From Taibaiella sp. (lineage in GTDB: Bacteria; Bacteroidota; Bacteroidia; Chitinophagales; Chitinophagaceae): a DNA stretch of 64,000 nucleotides. The position numbers were made by a program, and so were the translations under genes. Shown piece by piece: positions 17,328-27,065 of this stretch. The notes below the pieces were generated by a model. The model did not search any database, was not told the origin of the DNA, and saw only the letters and a list, made by a program, of their open reading frames with translations. The stretch is from positions 372,001-436,000 of the forward strand of contig JAHBTQ010000001.1 of assembly GCA_019638495.1 (NCBI GenBank), in the 5' to 3' direction. Each line of letters opens with the position of its first letter. Within the stretch, counting starts at the first letter, position 1.

Positions 17328-18326
17328 GTGAAAGCGATTATCCCCGTAGCCGGTGCCGGTACTAAATTGAGGCCTCTTACCTATACCCAGCCAAAGGCTC
17401 TCATACCTATTGCGGGCAAGACAATTCTCGGTGTTATCATAGACCAGTTGCTGGATGCGGGCGTTACAGAGTTTGTCTTTGTAATAGGCTACCTCGGCGA
17501 TAAGATCCAGCGCTATATAGATAAAACCTACCCACAATTGCATTGCACCTTCGTGAACCAAAGCGACCGCCGCGGCACAGCACATGCGATCTGCCTTACC
17601 CGCGACGCGGTGAAGAACGACGAAGTGATGATAGTACTGGGCGACACCGTGTGCGACTACAACGTAAAGGAGACTATCACGAGCAGCACATCCCAGATAG
17701 GCGTACGAAAAGTTGATGACCCTCGTCGCTTTGGTGTTGCTGAACTGAACGATAATGACATGGTAGTGCGCATGGTAGAAAAGCCAGTCATACCAAAATC
17801 AAACATGGCAATGGTGGGCATCTACTACATAAAGGAATCTGCAGCCCTCTTTGACGCGCTGGATAAGAACCTGGCCGGCCCGGCAGATGAGAATGGAGAA
17901 TACCACCTAACCGATGCGCTACAACTAATGGTGGAACAAGGGATAAAATTACACGCCTTCCGCGTGAACAACTGGTTTGACTGTGGCAAGAAAGAAACGC
18001 TACTGTCCACCAACGCTACCCTGCTGAAGCAGATGGAAGACGCGAACCCCGCGCAGCAGCCCTATCAGTTTGACACGACGGTCATCATTCCTCCCGTCAA
18101 CATTGCCGAGGGCTGTAGTATCCGCCATTGCATCATCGGCCCCAATGTGAGCATTGGAGAGCACACAAAAATTGAGTCCTCTATCGTACAGGATTCTATC
18201 ATCGGCTCCTATGCCGAACTGCAACAGGTAGTACTCAACTCATCCATAATAGGTAATGATGCCTACGTGCGCGGCCTTAGCCAAAGCCTGAACATTGGCG
18301 ACAATACCGAAATAGACCTGGGATAA
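17328..18326 (+). CDS. Sugar-phosphate nucleotidyltransferase with beta-helix C-terminus
   Basis: A 332-residue protein starting at GTG. The N-terminal Rossmann-like domain has the nucleotide-binding loop AGAGTKLRPLTYTQPKALIPI, IVLGDTVCD for the metal site, and VEKP. The C-terminal third has hexapeptide-type repeats (INIAEGCSIRHCIIGPNVSIGEHTKIESSIV) that build a left-handed beta-helix. The family activates sugar-1-phosphates with NTP to NDP-sugars (RmlA/GlmU-like); the exact sugar is not evident. It is divergent from the flavoprotein operon and supplies the same kind of pathway. Confidence 0.85.
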   Translation: MKAIIPVAGAGTKLRPLTYTQPKALIPIAGKTILGVIIDQLLDAGVTEFVFVIGYLGDKIQRYIDKTYPQLHCTFVNQSDRRGTAHAICLTRDAVKNDEVMIVLGDTVCDYNVKETITSSTSQIGVRKVDDPRRFGVAELNDNDMVVRMVEKPVIPKSNMAMVGIYYIKESAALFDALDKNLAGPADENGEYHLTDALQLMVEQGIKLHAFRVNNWFDCGKKETLLSTNATLLKQMEDANPAQQPYQFDTTVIIPPVNIAEGCSIRHCIIGPNVSIGEHTKIESSIVQDSIIGSYAELQQVVLNSSIIGNDAYVRGLSQSLNIGDNTEIDLG

Positions 18327-18342
18327 TCAGTAACAGATATGA

Positions 18343-19734
18343 CTATTGTAAGGACCCCGCAGACCACATAAGCCCTGCCAGCGCTTTGTGTCGCTTGGTG
18401 CGCAGTTCTGCCAGCTTTCGTGCCGACTCCAGCAGCTTGTTCTCACGGGTGTTCAGCAGGAACAATGAGCTTTCTCCCACGCTAAATTTGAGTCGCTCAC
18501 CCTGGAACAATCTCACGTAGCTATTGTACGCACCTTCAAATAAGGAAACCTGTCGGTTGAGTGCTATAAACTCGTTATAGTAGCTGCGAACTTTATTCTC
18601 GATCTGCAGTGCCACGTTTGACTGCTCCAGGTGTGTCTCCTGCAGCTTAAAACCGGCAGCCCTGTACGCCCCCCTGGCTTCCCTTAGAAACAGCGGCATA
18701 CTAAAGTCAATACCTACTTTATGATTGTTCTCCAGGAATGGAGTAGTCATAGATGGAGGTAACGCATATCCCTTGTTCAGCACGTTGCCGCTGAGGCTCA
18801 GTTTCGGTGTCAGCGACTGCGCTTTCAGCTTGCGCTCTATTTCCAGTACGTTGATCTTTGACTCCATTCCGGCAAGTTTGGGATGAGACGGAACAGCTGC
18901 TATAAGCTCTGCAAGTGCAGGGTATTCATTGTCACCAATCACCCGCACAGCATCAATAGTGTCAGGAATAACGGAAGCACTCCAGGAAACGGGTTCAGCA
19001 TTTTCCAGCCACAGGAAATTTGCCAGGTCATTGCCCGCATTCTGAAACGACATCCACGCTTCGCTCTCCTGCACATAAAACGCCTGTAGCTGTGCCAGCG
19101 CCTCAGTAGTATCAATTGCCGGCCGTGCGCCCTGCTCATACTCTGTTCTCACAAACCGGAATCGCTCCTCGTTCACGGTCACTGCCTCCTTTATCACCCG
19201 GTACACCATGTACTCTCGCACCCAGTTCCAATAGGCAGAAAGGGCTTCGTAGATAACATCGTTCACCGCCTGGCGTCGCTCTGCTTCGGTCTGCTGCTTC
19301 AGGGCCTGGGCCTGCCGCAGCGCAGCACGGCGTTTGTCAAAGAAGAGACTATTCACGGGGACCTTTACACCTGCATAACTCGTCTTTCCAAGCGTAGTCT
19401 CAGTAGTTACCCGCTCACCCCTCACTTCTTCTATTCCGCCCTTCAGTTCAATGCCATACCATGTTGGGATATTCACTTCAGGGTTGAAGTAATTGTAGTA
19501 CAACTTACCGTCAAAGGTTTTTCTATCCAGCCCGGCGCCAACCGTTGGATCAAATCCACCACGCGCAGCCTGAATGTCTGCCTCAGCGCGGCTCACCCTT
19601 ATGCCCGCTTGTAACACCACGGGATGGTAGGTGCGTACTATGTTAAGGACATCATTCTTACCCAGCACTCTTGCAGTGTCATTCGCAAAAACCGGACACA
19701 CAGTACAAGTCAGCAGCAGTAACAATATGACCAT
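18343..19734 (-). CDS. TolC family outer-membrane efflux protein
   Basis: A 463-residue outer-membrane factor. The ATG at 19734 is chosen: the upstream HlyD gene ends with TAG one base before it, and it opens a signal peptide (VILLLLLTCTVCPVFAND). Long amphipathic helices with heptad Ala/Leu/Gln spacing occur twice, as in TolC's duplicated structure. It should form the trimeric outer-membrane duct for the HlyD-like adaptor and ABC protein encoded just upstream, giving a complete type I exporter. No dedicated cargo gene lies in the operon. Confidence 0.85.
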   Translation of the reverse strand: MVILLLLLTCTVCPVFANDTARVLGKNDVLNIVRTYHPVVLQAGIRVSRAEADIQAARGGFDPTVGAGLDRKTFDGKLYYNYFNPEVNIPTWYGIELKGGIEEVRGERVTTETTLGKTSYAGVKVPVNSLFFDKRRAALRQAQALKQQTEAERRQAVNDVIYEALSAYWNWVREYMVYRVIKEAVTVNEERFRFVRTEYEQGARPAIDTTEALAQLQAFYVQESEAWMSFQNAGNDLANFLWLENAEPVSWSASVIPDTIDAVRVIGDNEYPALAELIAAVPSHPKLAGMESKINVLEIERKLKAQSLTPKLSLSGNVLNKGYALPPSMTTPFLENNHKVGIDFSMPLFLREARGAYRAAGFKLQETHLEQSNVALQIENKVRSYYNEFIALNRQVSLFEGAYNSYVRLFQGERLKFSVGESSLFLLNTRENKLLESARKLAELRTKRHKALAGLMWSAGSLQ

Positions 19735-19735
19735 C

Positions 19736-21049
19736 CTATTTCTTACTCTTTCCACCTGCATATTCCGCTTCATTTGCCTTGTAATAATCCGGCGGGAAGC
19801 CGTTAATGTTTCGCCATAGCTCATACCATATGGGCACGTCCTTAAGCAGCGCAATTGCTGATGCGCCGGTACCGTTTCTCAAGGTGCGTGGCCACGGCTT
19901 GTAATTCCTGTCTTCTCCTACCAGCACCCTGAATTTTCCTTCTGCGTTTACTGCATTCTCAATGGCCACCACGTGTCCACTGAAAAGACCATAAGAAGCC
20001 TGGGGCCAGCCGCTGAAGACTATCGCCGGATAACCATCAAACAGAAAACGAACCTTCTGGCCCTTTGATAGCAATGGCACATCAACGGGCCGCACAAATA
20101 TCTCTACCGCATAGTCCACTTCCAATGGAATGATCTCAACGATCTTCTCTCCTTCCTTGATTATTTCGTTCAGGCCGGCTTTGGACGCCTGGGTCACCTG
20201 CCCACTCTGTGGTGCCAGCAGGTAATACATGCCATTACGAATACTGTAATTAGCATACTGATTAGATAGCTTCGACACTTCAGCATTTGCCGTGGCTATC
20301 TCACTCAGGGCAGCAGCCTTTTCGCCACGAGCCTTGAAAACTTTTTCTGCATACTCCTGCTCCACCTGGCTCATCTCGGTTTTCGTATTCATGTACTTGA
20401 TCTCAGCGCCCATCTTCTTGGCCAGTGCCGCCTGGTATGCCTGGTTACGCTGCTCCAACTGCACCAGCGATGCCAATCCGCTGTCGCGCATTACCTTCTG
20501 GCGCCTGTACTGTGCATCGGCAATTTCCAGCTGGTTGGCAGCAGCCACAGCCTCCATACTGTCGCTGATCACTTTGAGGGCCAACTGTCTCCGTTTTAGG
20601 GTTAGTGTTTGTTCCAGGGCGCTTATCTGTTGTTCTGTAGCGCTGATCTTTTCTCCATATCGGGCTATCCCATCTCTCTTGGCCGCTATCTGCTCCCCCG
20701 TTCTGCTTATCAGCTCAGGGTCCAGGTAAGCGTCCTTGATTTCCGCCAGGCGGGCAATAGTATCTCCTTGCTGCACAATGTCCCCCTCCTTTACATACCA
20801 CTTTACTACACGGCCTGCAATAATAGAGTTGAGCTCCTGTGGCCTGTGTTCCTGGCGCAAGGTGGTAATACTACCCCTTGCTCTAATGTTTTGTGTCCAG
20901 GGCAAAAACAGTATTACCACTATTGCAACTATTGCCCCCCAGAACCAGTGTTTTACCCTGCTACGGTGGTGCGCCCTGTATATCCTGTCAAAAGCCGAAA
21001 TACCTGCAATATGGCCCTCCTTTTCCAGCCTGTTCATTATGTCCGGCAT
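19736..21049 (-). CDS. HlyD family membrane fusion (adaptor) protein
   Basis: A 437-residue periplasmic adaptor. One transmembrane helix lies near residues 36-53 (FWGAIVAIVVILFLPW). Then come a lipoyl-type half (GRVVKWYVKEGDIVQQGDTIARL), a long coiled-coil hairpin (about 125-265) and a returning barrel (APQSGQVTQ ... VEIIPLEVDYAVEIFV). It bridges the ABC protein to TolC. It starts one base after the ABC stop codon (TAG-T-ATG) and ends one base before the TolC ATG, so the three proteins are probably made in fixed ratio. Confidence 0.9.
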   Translation of the reverse strand: MPDIMNRLEKEGHIAGISAFDRIYRAHHRSRVKHWFWGAIVAIVVILFLPWTQNIRARGSITTLRQEHRPQELNSIIAGRVVKWYVKEGDIVQQGDTIARLAEIKDAYLDPELISRTGEQIAAKRDGIARYGEKISATEQQISALEQTLTLKRRQLALKVISDSMEAVAAANQLEIADAQYRRQKVMRDSGLASLVQLEQRNQAYQAALAKKMGAEIKYMNTKTEMSQVEQEYAEKVFKARGEKAAALSEIATANAEVSKLSNQYANYSIRNGMYYLLAPQSGQVTQASKAGLNEIIKEGEKIVEIIPLEVDYAVEIFVRPVDVPLLSKGQKVRFLFDGYPAIVFSGWPQASYGLFSGHVVAIENAVNAEGKFRVLVGEDRNYKPWPRTLRNGTGASAIALLKDVPIWYELWRNINGFPPDYYKANEAEYAGGKSKK

Positions 21050-21050
21050 A

Positions 21051-22721
21051 CTACTTTGAATTTTGCATTTTGATCATTCCCTTTTCCATTACTATCACTT
21101 TGTCACATAGTCGTGCAAAGGATTCATCGCTTGTCACCACCACCAGCACTTTGTCTTTGGGATAGCTCAGCAAGTATCTCTTAATATTTTCCGCATACTG
21201 TTCCTCCAGCTCCAGCCACGGCTCCTCCAGCAGCAGCATGGCTGGTTTGTGAATTAGGGCACGCATCAGCAATATCATTTTTATCACCTTGGCCGACAGG
21301 TGCTGCCCGGTAGGATATAGCATCAGTTCATACCCTTCAGCATGCTGATCAATGAAAGACTTCAGACCCACCAGTTCAGCCAGTTCGTTCATTTCAAAGT
21401 GAGAAATACTGTCGTCACCCACACAGATATTTTCGCGTAGCGTACCATGAAAAATGTCCTGCACCTGAACGAGAATACCTGTGTTCCTGCGAACAGTTCG
21501 TGCGTCATAATTGCTCAGGGAAATCCCATTGATCATGATACTTCCCCGATAGTTTTTGTAGGATCCGCTCAGCAAGCGCAATAGTGTAGACTTGCCAGAG
21601 CTCTCCCTGCCGGCAATACACACAGTCTTACCGGATTCTATTTCAAGACTAACGTGGTGAAGCACCTCCTTACCATCATCGTAACCAAAGGAAACATCCT
21701 TCAGGGATATCTTCAGACTTCCGGTAATGTCATCAAACGAAAGCTGGCCCCATTCCTCAGTGGGCTTATCTGTCACTTTGTTGATCTTATCGATAGACGT
21801 AAGCACGTCATATACTTTATCGAGGTTCACGATCAGCTTTTCTACTGATCCCAGCACCATAAGTATCACGATCTCAGCAGCGATAAACTGACCTATGTTC
21901 AGTTGCTGGTTCACAAGCAAATAACCGCCTATTATCAACATCGCAGATACGATAAGTACCTTGAAAATGATGAGTGTCCAGTATTGAAACAGCAGGATAT
22001 TGAAATGCGCAGTGCGCGCATTCAAATAGCCTGATACAAAGTCATCAGTCTTCCAGATGTGCAACTCCCTGTTCCTGGAAAACTTAAAGGTAGTAATGAC
22101 CCGTGCCAGCTCCTGCAGAAAGCCTGCCACCTTGTATTTGTAGTTGCTTTCTTCAATACTGGTTTCCAGACCTCTGTTTCCTGTTGTGCGCAATATCAGG
22201 TACAGCGTAGAGAGCAGCAATATGCCGAAGAATATGAAAATAGGGTGATAGAAGGAGAGCAGAATAAGGCCAAAGAGAATCTGGATGCTTGCGGCAGGCA
22301 TATCCAGCAATATTTTGGCAATGCCCTTCTGTAGCGAAATGGTGTCAAAAAAGCGATTTACCAATTCAGGCAGATAGTAGCCGTTTATTTCTTTCGGACT
22401 CAGGTTGGGTATCGTGTGTGCATACTGAAAAGAGTAACGGACAAATAGCCGCTGCTCTATCTTCTCAATGATCTTCATTTGGTTCACCTGCAGCAATCCA
22501 TTCAAGAAAACACCCAGGATCACCACTATCACCAGCAAGACAAGCGACGTAGAAATTGCACCACCCAATACAAAACTGATGATGGACTGTATACCCAGGG
22601 GCAATGACAACTGTACCAGCCCCGCGAATATGGAGTAGAAATATATCGAGGAAATCTCATGCCGTTCATGCCGCAGAATTTCCAAAAAACGTGCAAGTGT
22701 ACTTACTTTCTTATCAGGCAT
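21051..22721 (-). CDS. ABC exporter-like protein with degenerate nucleotide-binding domain
   Basis: A 556-residue half-transporter with an N-terminal ABC exporter membrane domain (about 20-300) and a C-terminal nucleotide-binding domain (about 335-556). Walker A is intact (GRESSGKST, residues 371-379) and a Q-loop Gln is present near 419-421. The signature LSGGQ is replaced by LSAKV (475-479). Walker B reads MLLLEEP, with Glu where the Mg-binding Asp should be. The D-loop SALD is lost. The switch His is absent, with VVVTSDES at about 527-534. A homodimer would therefore have weak or no ATPase activity. It lacks the N-terminal C39 peptidase domain. It is the first gene of the ABC-HlyD-TolC operon. 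Confidence 0.85.
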   Translation of the reverse strand: MPDKKVSTLARFLEILRHERHEISSIYFYSIFAGLVQLSLPLGIQSIISFVLGGAISTSLVLLVIVVILGVFLNGLLQVNQMKIIEKIEQRLFVRYSFQYAHTIPNLSPKEINGYYLPELVNRFFDTISLQKGIAKILLDMPAASIQILFGLILLSFYHPIFIFFGILLLSTLYLILRTTGNRGLETSIEESNYKYKVAGFLQELARVITTFKFSRNRELHIWKTDDFVSGYLNARTAHFNILLFQYWTLIIFKVLIVSAMLIIGGYLLVNQQLNIGQFIAAEIVILMVLGSVEKLIVNLDKVYDVLTSIDKINKVTDKPTEEWGQLSFDDITGSLKISLKDVSFGYDDGKEVLHHVSLEIESGKTVCIAGRESSGKSTLLRLLSGSYKNYRGSIMINGISLSNYDARTVRRNTGILVQVQDIFHGTLRENICVGDDSISHFEMNELAELVGLKSFIDQHAEGYELMLYPTGQHLSAKVIKMILLMRALIHKPAMLLLEEPWLELEEQYAENIKRYLLSYPKDKVLVVVTSDESFARLCDKVIVMEKGMIKMQNSK

Positions 22722-22761
22722 TAGACGCGTTATTAATTACTGTATTTCTTTACGAACACGG

Positions 22762-22769
22762 CAAATCTA
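22762..22769 (-). promoter_or_regulatory. -7 element (TAGATTTG) for the exporter operon
   Basis: A full TAnnTTTG match on the minus strand about 40 bases before the ATG of the ABC gene. It is the only clear promoter-like site upstream of the three exporter genes. Confidence 0.4.
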
Positions 22770-22903
22770 AACGCGTGGATATTATAGAACTGTTAAACAG
22801 ATACATTCTAATTGCATTCTAATACCGCAGGGCAAATGGCCTCTGTAGCCCACTGGTAGCAGGCACATATTAAAATGAACTCGCACAAGTAAACCGGGTG
22901 GAA

Positions 22904-25024
22904 CTACTGGGCGGTTTCCGTCTCTTCTGGCTCCTTGCCGCCGATATTGAAGAGCCGGTAGGCAAGTTCTTTGCCGGTGGCTTCCGGCTTCTGCCAGGCA
23001 AACGACTGCTGGCCTACTATCTGTTTGCCTTTTCGGTCTATTACATAGTAGGTGATGTTCTTCTTCTTCCCCCTACCCTGGAATACAACATATGCTTCCG
23101 GTGCCGGAATGTTGCGTCCGTTTACCCAGTTGATGTTGCAGGCGCGCAGGCTCTTTTCTACTTCCTTGTCTACATCTCCGCTCACGTGCAGGATCACATT
23201 GGGCTTTAGCCCTGAAAATGGAACCAATTGTGGGTAAAGGACGCTCAGTTTGTACATCCATTCGTTGTACATATCGGTCCTGTCCAGGTGCTTAGAACAG
23301 TCAGCAAGAGCCTGGTACACGCGGGCGGTGAGTAGTTTTTCGTAGTCGGCGTCCGTATTAGGGTCGTTAAGCACTTTGTGCAGCACGGGTATCGCCTCTT
23401 TGTATTTTCCCTGCACCATCATCAGCTTTGCAGTGAAGAAAACAAAGTACTTATGTACATATTTGCGGTTGTCTGTAGCGGCCTCCTTGCTAAAACGACG
23501 CAAAAAGTAGCGCGTACTAAAATCTTTCACAAGGTACCAGACCTCATCCCAGGAGACTACATTTTCAGTGGAGAACAGTTTGTAAATGACACGTTCCCTT
23601 TCCGGATTGTGCGAGAACTGATTGATGATGAGGAACTGCTGCAGGTATTTGTCCACCAGCTTCTTGAAAATATCCCAGAGCACTACCGGGTTGTACCACC
23701 AGTTTGCGTGCTCAAATTTGACCATCTGCACTTCCTGCTCTTTGTTCACCAGTTTTATAAGCTGCAGGCTAAAGTCATAGTGGCTCTGCCCCAGCGTGGT
23801 GCCTATATGCAGTTCTTTAAAATCTGCTGCGCGCCCGGCATATTTTTCTGACTGCGTCACCTGGCCATCATAGGTGAGACTTCGCGCCAGGGCAATGTTG
23901 TACCATCCATAACCCGGTGTGGTACCTGCAGCCTTTATCATATTTCGCGCCAGGGAAGCGCCGGTTTTCGGGTTCGCTTTGTAAATGTCCAGTATGGTAG
24001 TGAAGTAAGCCCACTCCTGCAAACGCTTATCGCTTCCATCTTGCTCTGCAGCAATCTTGTACTCTGCTTCTGCCGTGCGAAAGTCGCCGCATATGCTGCG
24101 AAAGTTGGCGTAGTTGTTATGCGGCAACCTGTTGCTTTTGCGCATCAGCTCAAAATAGTAGGCTGCCGAATCGATGCGGAAGTTATAGGCATGCAATATG
24201 TTCTTGTAGTGATAAACACCGTTTTTCTCGGCCTCCACATAACCGGGGGGAAAGAGATTCGCATTCAGCGGGCGGTTCTTCTCAATAGCCCGCATACCGC
24301 TGTCAAGGTATCGGTTAGCCAGTTCCTCGTTCTCATCAATAGTGTTCTTTAGAAACGGATATTTAGAGCTGGTGTAGAAGCGGTTCCGATGCACGGTCCA
24401 AGCCAGTAGGTTGTATGGATCCAGGTAATACTCCCGCTGGAAATTATATTTTATCGCCTTGCGCAGCAGCGGAACAATCTTTTCAGGCTGCTCCATATTG
24501 CCGTAACAATGTACCAGTGCGCCTGCAATGATCGTATAGTCTATCTGAAAGTTATAGGCCGGTAACAGCACCATTATGTTGTCGGACCGTGTTCTGAGCT
24601 GGCGGCCATAGTCGCGCTCCAGCAGGCTCAGCGCTTTTTCCAGTGAGGTAGCGGCATTTCGAAAACCGAGGTAGTCGGCAGCATGTGTGTACTTATAGAT
24701 ACCTTCAAACATCCAGCCTACATAATAGGTACTGTCTGTTCGTTTAAACTCGCGAGAGCGTGGCAGCGCATCATCGCTATACATGTTTTCGATTACCCTT
24801 TTGGCGTCAATGTTTGCCCTCGCCACTTCCTTGCCTGCCGGGTGTTTGGGCATTAGTTCCGGGGGCAGTTGCTGCCTTTGCGAATAGGCGGGGGCAGACA
24901 GCAGGGGCAAACACAAAACGACCAGTAAAGAAACAGTGCGAAGCAACGAAGCAGGCAGCAACAGCAAATGACCCGCGGCGCGGGTCATAAATAATATACC
25001 ATCCTTTACAACTGCCTTTTTCAT
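22904..25024 (-). CDS. Large exported helical-repeat protein of unknown function, MoxR partner
   Basis: A 706-residue protein. A hydrophobic N-terminal segment (about 15-48, ending SAPAYSQ) looks like a signal peptide. Most of the chain is helical with TPR-like pairs, for example RNAATSLEKALSLLERDYGRQ and YKEAIPVLHKVLNDPNTDADYEK. It contains a conspicuously aromatic segment (ANWWYNPVVLWDIFKKL). A C-terminal domain of about 100 residues has short strands (VILHVSGDVD ... NITYYVIDRKGKQIVG). I do not recognise the family. It lies 45 bases after the MoxR gene on the same strand, so it is a candidate client or effector of that ATPase. Confidence 0.6.
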   Translation of the reverse strand: MKKAVVKDGILFMTRAAGHLLLLPASLLRTVSLLVVLCLPLLSAPAYSQRQQLPPELMPKHPAGKEVARANIDAKRVIENMYSDDALPRSREFKRTDSTYYVGWMFEGIYKYTHAADYLGFRNAATSLEKALSLLERDYGRQLRTRSDNIMVLLPAYNFQIDYTIIAGALVHCYGNMEQPEKIVPLLRKAIKYNFQREYYLDPYNLLAWTVHRNRFYTSSKYPFLKNTIDENEELANRYLDSGMRAIEKNRPLNANLFPPGYVEAEKNGVYHYKNILHAYNFRIDSAAYYFELMRKSNRLPHNNYANFRSICGDFRTAEAEYKIAAEQDGSDKRLQEWAYFTTILDIYKANPKTGASLARNMIKAAGTTPGYGWYNIALARSLTYDGQVTQSEKYAGRAADFKELHIGTTLGQSHYDFSLQLIKLVNKEQEVQMVKFEHANWWYNPVVLWDIFKKLVDKYLQQFLIINQFSHNPERERVIYKLFSTENVVSWDEVWYLVKDFSTRYFLRRFSKEAATDNRKYVHKYFVFFTAKLMMVQGKYKEAIPVLHKVLNDPNTDADYEKLLTARVYQALADCSKHLDRTDMYNEWMYKLSVLYPQLVPFSGLKPNVILHVSGDVDKEVEKSLRACNINWVNGRNIPAPEAYVVFQGRGKKKNITYYVIDRKGKQIVGQQSFAWQKPEATGKELAYRLFNIGGKEPEETETAQ

Positions 25025-25069
25025 TTGAATCTGCCTTCTGCTCCTGCTTCCTGCCCCTGCAAAATGCTC

Positions 25070-26125
25070 CTAAAAGAGTTTCAGTTTCGCAAGTCTTTCT
25101 GTTTCCTTCAAGATTATGCTGTCCAGCGCTTTTTGCTTGCCATCTTTATTTCGGAATATGAGCCTATGTTCAAGCACAGCGCGGGTTATGTCGCGCACAT
25201 CGTCCTCTATCACAAATGTCCGTCCCTTCACCAGCGCGTAGGCGCGCAGGCACTTGAGGAAAGCAATGCCGCTGCGTGTGGAGGCGCCCAGCGAAATATC
25301 GGGATGCACACGTGTCTGGCGCACAATGTTGCTCACCGCGCGCACAATCTCGTCATGCACGTGCACGCTGCCCGCCTGTGCCTGCAGCTCCAGTATGTCC
25401 TGCAGGCTCAGTACTTGTTTCAGATCCACCAGGTTTCGGGCAATATCCAGGTATTCACGATAGATGTTCAGTTCCGTTTCTTCATCTACGTAACCGAAGT
25501 AGATCTTCATAAAGAAACGATCAAGCTGGGCGGCAGGCAGCGGATAGGTGCCTTCCATCTCTATCGGGTTCTGCGTGGCTATGGTAAAGAACATTTGTTC
25601 CAGCATCAGGGTTGCGTCGCCCACCGTTATCTGGTGCTCGGCCATAGCCTCCAGCAGGGCACTCTGCACCTTTGGCGACGCGCGGTTTATTTCGTCGGCC
25701 AGCAACACGTTACAAAACAACGGCCCTTTCTTGAATACGAATTCTTTAGTCCTGTCATCGAATATGTGCGTACCTATCAGGTCCATAGGCAGCAGGTCCG
25801 GGGTAAACTGTATGCGTTTGAACAGTACATGCTCTTCGCCATGCCCGCCACTAATGCATTGTGCCAGTGTACGGGCAAGCACTGTTTTACCAGTACCGGG
25901 ATTGTCCTCCATTAAGATGTGGCCGCCGGCGAGGAGGCAGGTAACTACCATCTCTATCTGCGAGCGCTTACCCCTTATTACCTGCTCCATCTGGCTCACC
26001 AGCACGCCTATTGCATGGGTGGCATCAAGACTTGTAGCAACAGTCGCCTGCTGCGCAGTTTCCTGCGGTGTTTCTATGGCCTCCGGTTGTGATGTTTCCT
26101 CCATTTCCGGCATATGCTCCGTCAT
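25070..26125 (-). CDS. MoxR family AAA+ ATPase
   Basis: A 351-residue AAA+ ATPase. It has an acidic/Gln-rich N-terminal tail of about 35 residues, Walker A in MEDNPGTGKTVLARTLA, Walker B in VLLADEINRASPKVQSALLEAM, sensor 1 in TIATQNPIE, and a MoxR-type lid region with AQLDRFFMKI. MoxR proteins usually act as chaperones for von Willebrand A-domain or DUF58 partners in cofactor insertion or complex assembly. Here neither partner is adjacent; the only co-directional neighbour is the 706-residue exported repeat protein 45 bases downstream. Confidence 0.9.
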   Translation of the reverse strand: MTEHMPEMEETSQPEAIETPQETAQQATVATSLDATHAIGVLVSQMEQVIRGKRSQIEMVVTCLLAGGHILMEDNPGTGKTVLARTLAQCISGGHGEEHVLFKRIQFTPDLLPMDLIGTHIFDDRTKEFVFKKGPLFCNVLLADEINRASPKVQSALLEAMAEHQITVGDATLMLEQMFFTIATQNPIEMEGTYPLPAAQLDRFFMKIYFGYVDEETELNIYREYLDIARNLVDLKQVLSLQDILELQAQAGSVHVHDEIVRAVSNIVRQTRVHPDISLGASTRSGIAFLKCLRAYALVKGRTFVIEDDVRDITRAVLEHRLIFRNKDGKQKALDSIILKETERLAKLKLF

Positions 26126-26281
26126 GCGATAATATCTTTAATACAAGTTTACAGCATAAAGCATTAGCAGTGTAAGCGGGGGTGGCTAATTTTTTGTGAA
26201 AAGGGGGGGCAGTCTCGACAGTTCTGTATAAATAACTTCCCGGCGTACCGTTGGGGGCACTTCGGGGCTAAAGTGATACAC

Positions 26282-26809
26282 CTAAAACTTAAACCCTATG
26301 CAGAACATGCCCTCGGCATCAAAGTAGGCGGTTTTTCTAAGATACTCCGGGACATTCACATTTGAACTATAGGATCTTATATAATAGCCGTTCCACCCCA
26401 AAGTTACATAAGGGCCTATGCCCCGGGAATTCATACGATACTGATAGCCATATGCAAGTGCGAAGTAAATGCCAAGCGGCCTGATCTCAGTAGTAGATTT
26501 TTTAATGGGACTAAAGTATGCTATACCCGGGTCCAGTTTTACGAACCACATATGTTTGTTCTTTCCCCAATAAGGTCTGATGTCAATGTATGCTCCAGAG
26601 CGAAGAGTTTTAGACGCTTGCGGGTAGAGATAAACCGCATTCGCGCCCACACCCAAATCCAAATGATTTATGACCTTTCTATTGTATGTAGCAGAGAGTC
26701 CGATGTTGTGCAGCACATTCACGTCTACAAAAAGGTTGTGCTTGTTTTGAGCGTGAAGGGATCCGAAGCTACCAATGAAAAAAAGTAGCGTGTAGCGGGT
26801 GTTTTTCAT
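26282..26809 (-). CDS. Small outer-membrane beta-barrel-like protein (paralogue of the 62774 gene)
   Basis: A 175-residue exported protein with a signal peptide ending SLHAQ. The mature part alternates short strands (HNLFVDVNVLHNIGLSATYNR ... GAYIDIRPYWGKNKHMWFVKLDPGIAYF) and ends in GFKF, a C-terminal Phe typical of outer-membrane barrels. It shares its layout and many blocks (QNKHNLFVD, DIRPYWGK, HMWFVKLD, YGYQY) with the protein at 62774. The function is unknown. It stands alone, with 156 and 256 gene-free bases on either side. Confidence 0.65.
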   Translation of the reverse strand: MKNTRYTLLFFIGSFGSLHAQNKHNLFVDVNVLHNIGLSATYNRKVINHLDLGVGANAVYLYPQASKTLRSGAYIDIRPYWGKNKHMWFVKLDPGIAYFSPIKKSTTEIRPLGIYFALAYGYQYRMNSRGIGPYVTLGWNGYYIRSYSSNVNVPEYLRKTAYFDAEGMFCIGFKF

Positions 26810-27065
26810 TCAGATGAATATGAGTGATTGAACTTCTTTTTTGAGAAAAACGTACGGTCAAGTTTAGTTTGAGGCGTAGTGCCGTAAGCCTGGTCGCTAA
26901 GGTAGCAAGCTGCTTCCAGCCGCTCCCTTAGCGACCTATCCGTCCATTAGGTAACATGGTCATCTTCCTCCGCTGCCGTTGTGGCCTTATATGCAGTTCC
27001 GTCCATGCGGAATTTCTGTTCCATATTGTAAGGTAGTGATTTTTCCTTGCGGCTACACAAGCGTC

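Noticed and set aside
25025..25915. A 296-codon plus-strand open frame
   Set aside because: It is antisense to the MoxR ATPase, which has intact Walker motifs; the antisense frame has no recognisable motif.
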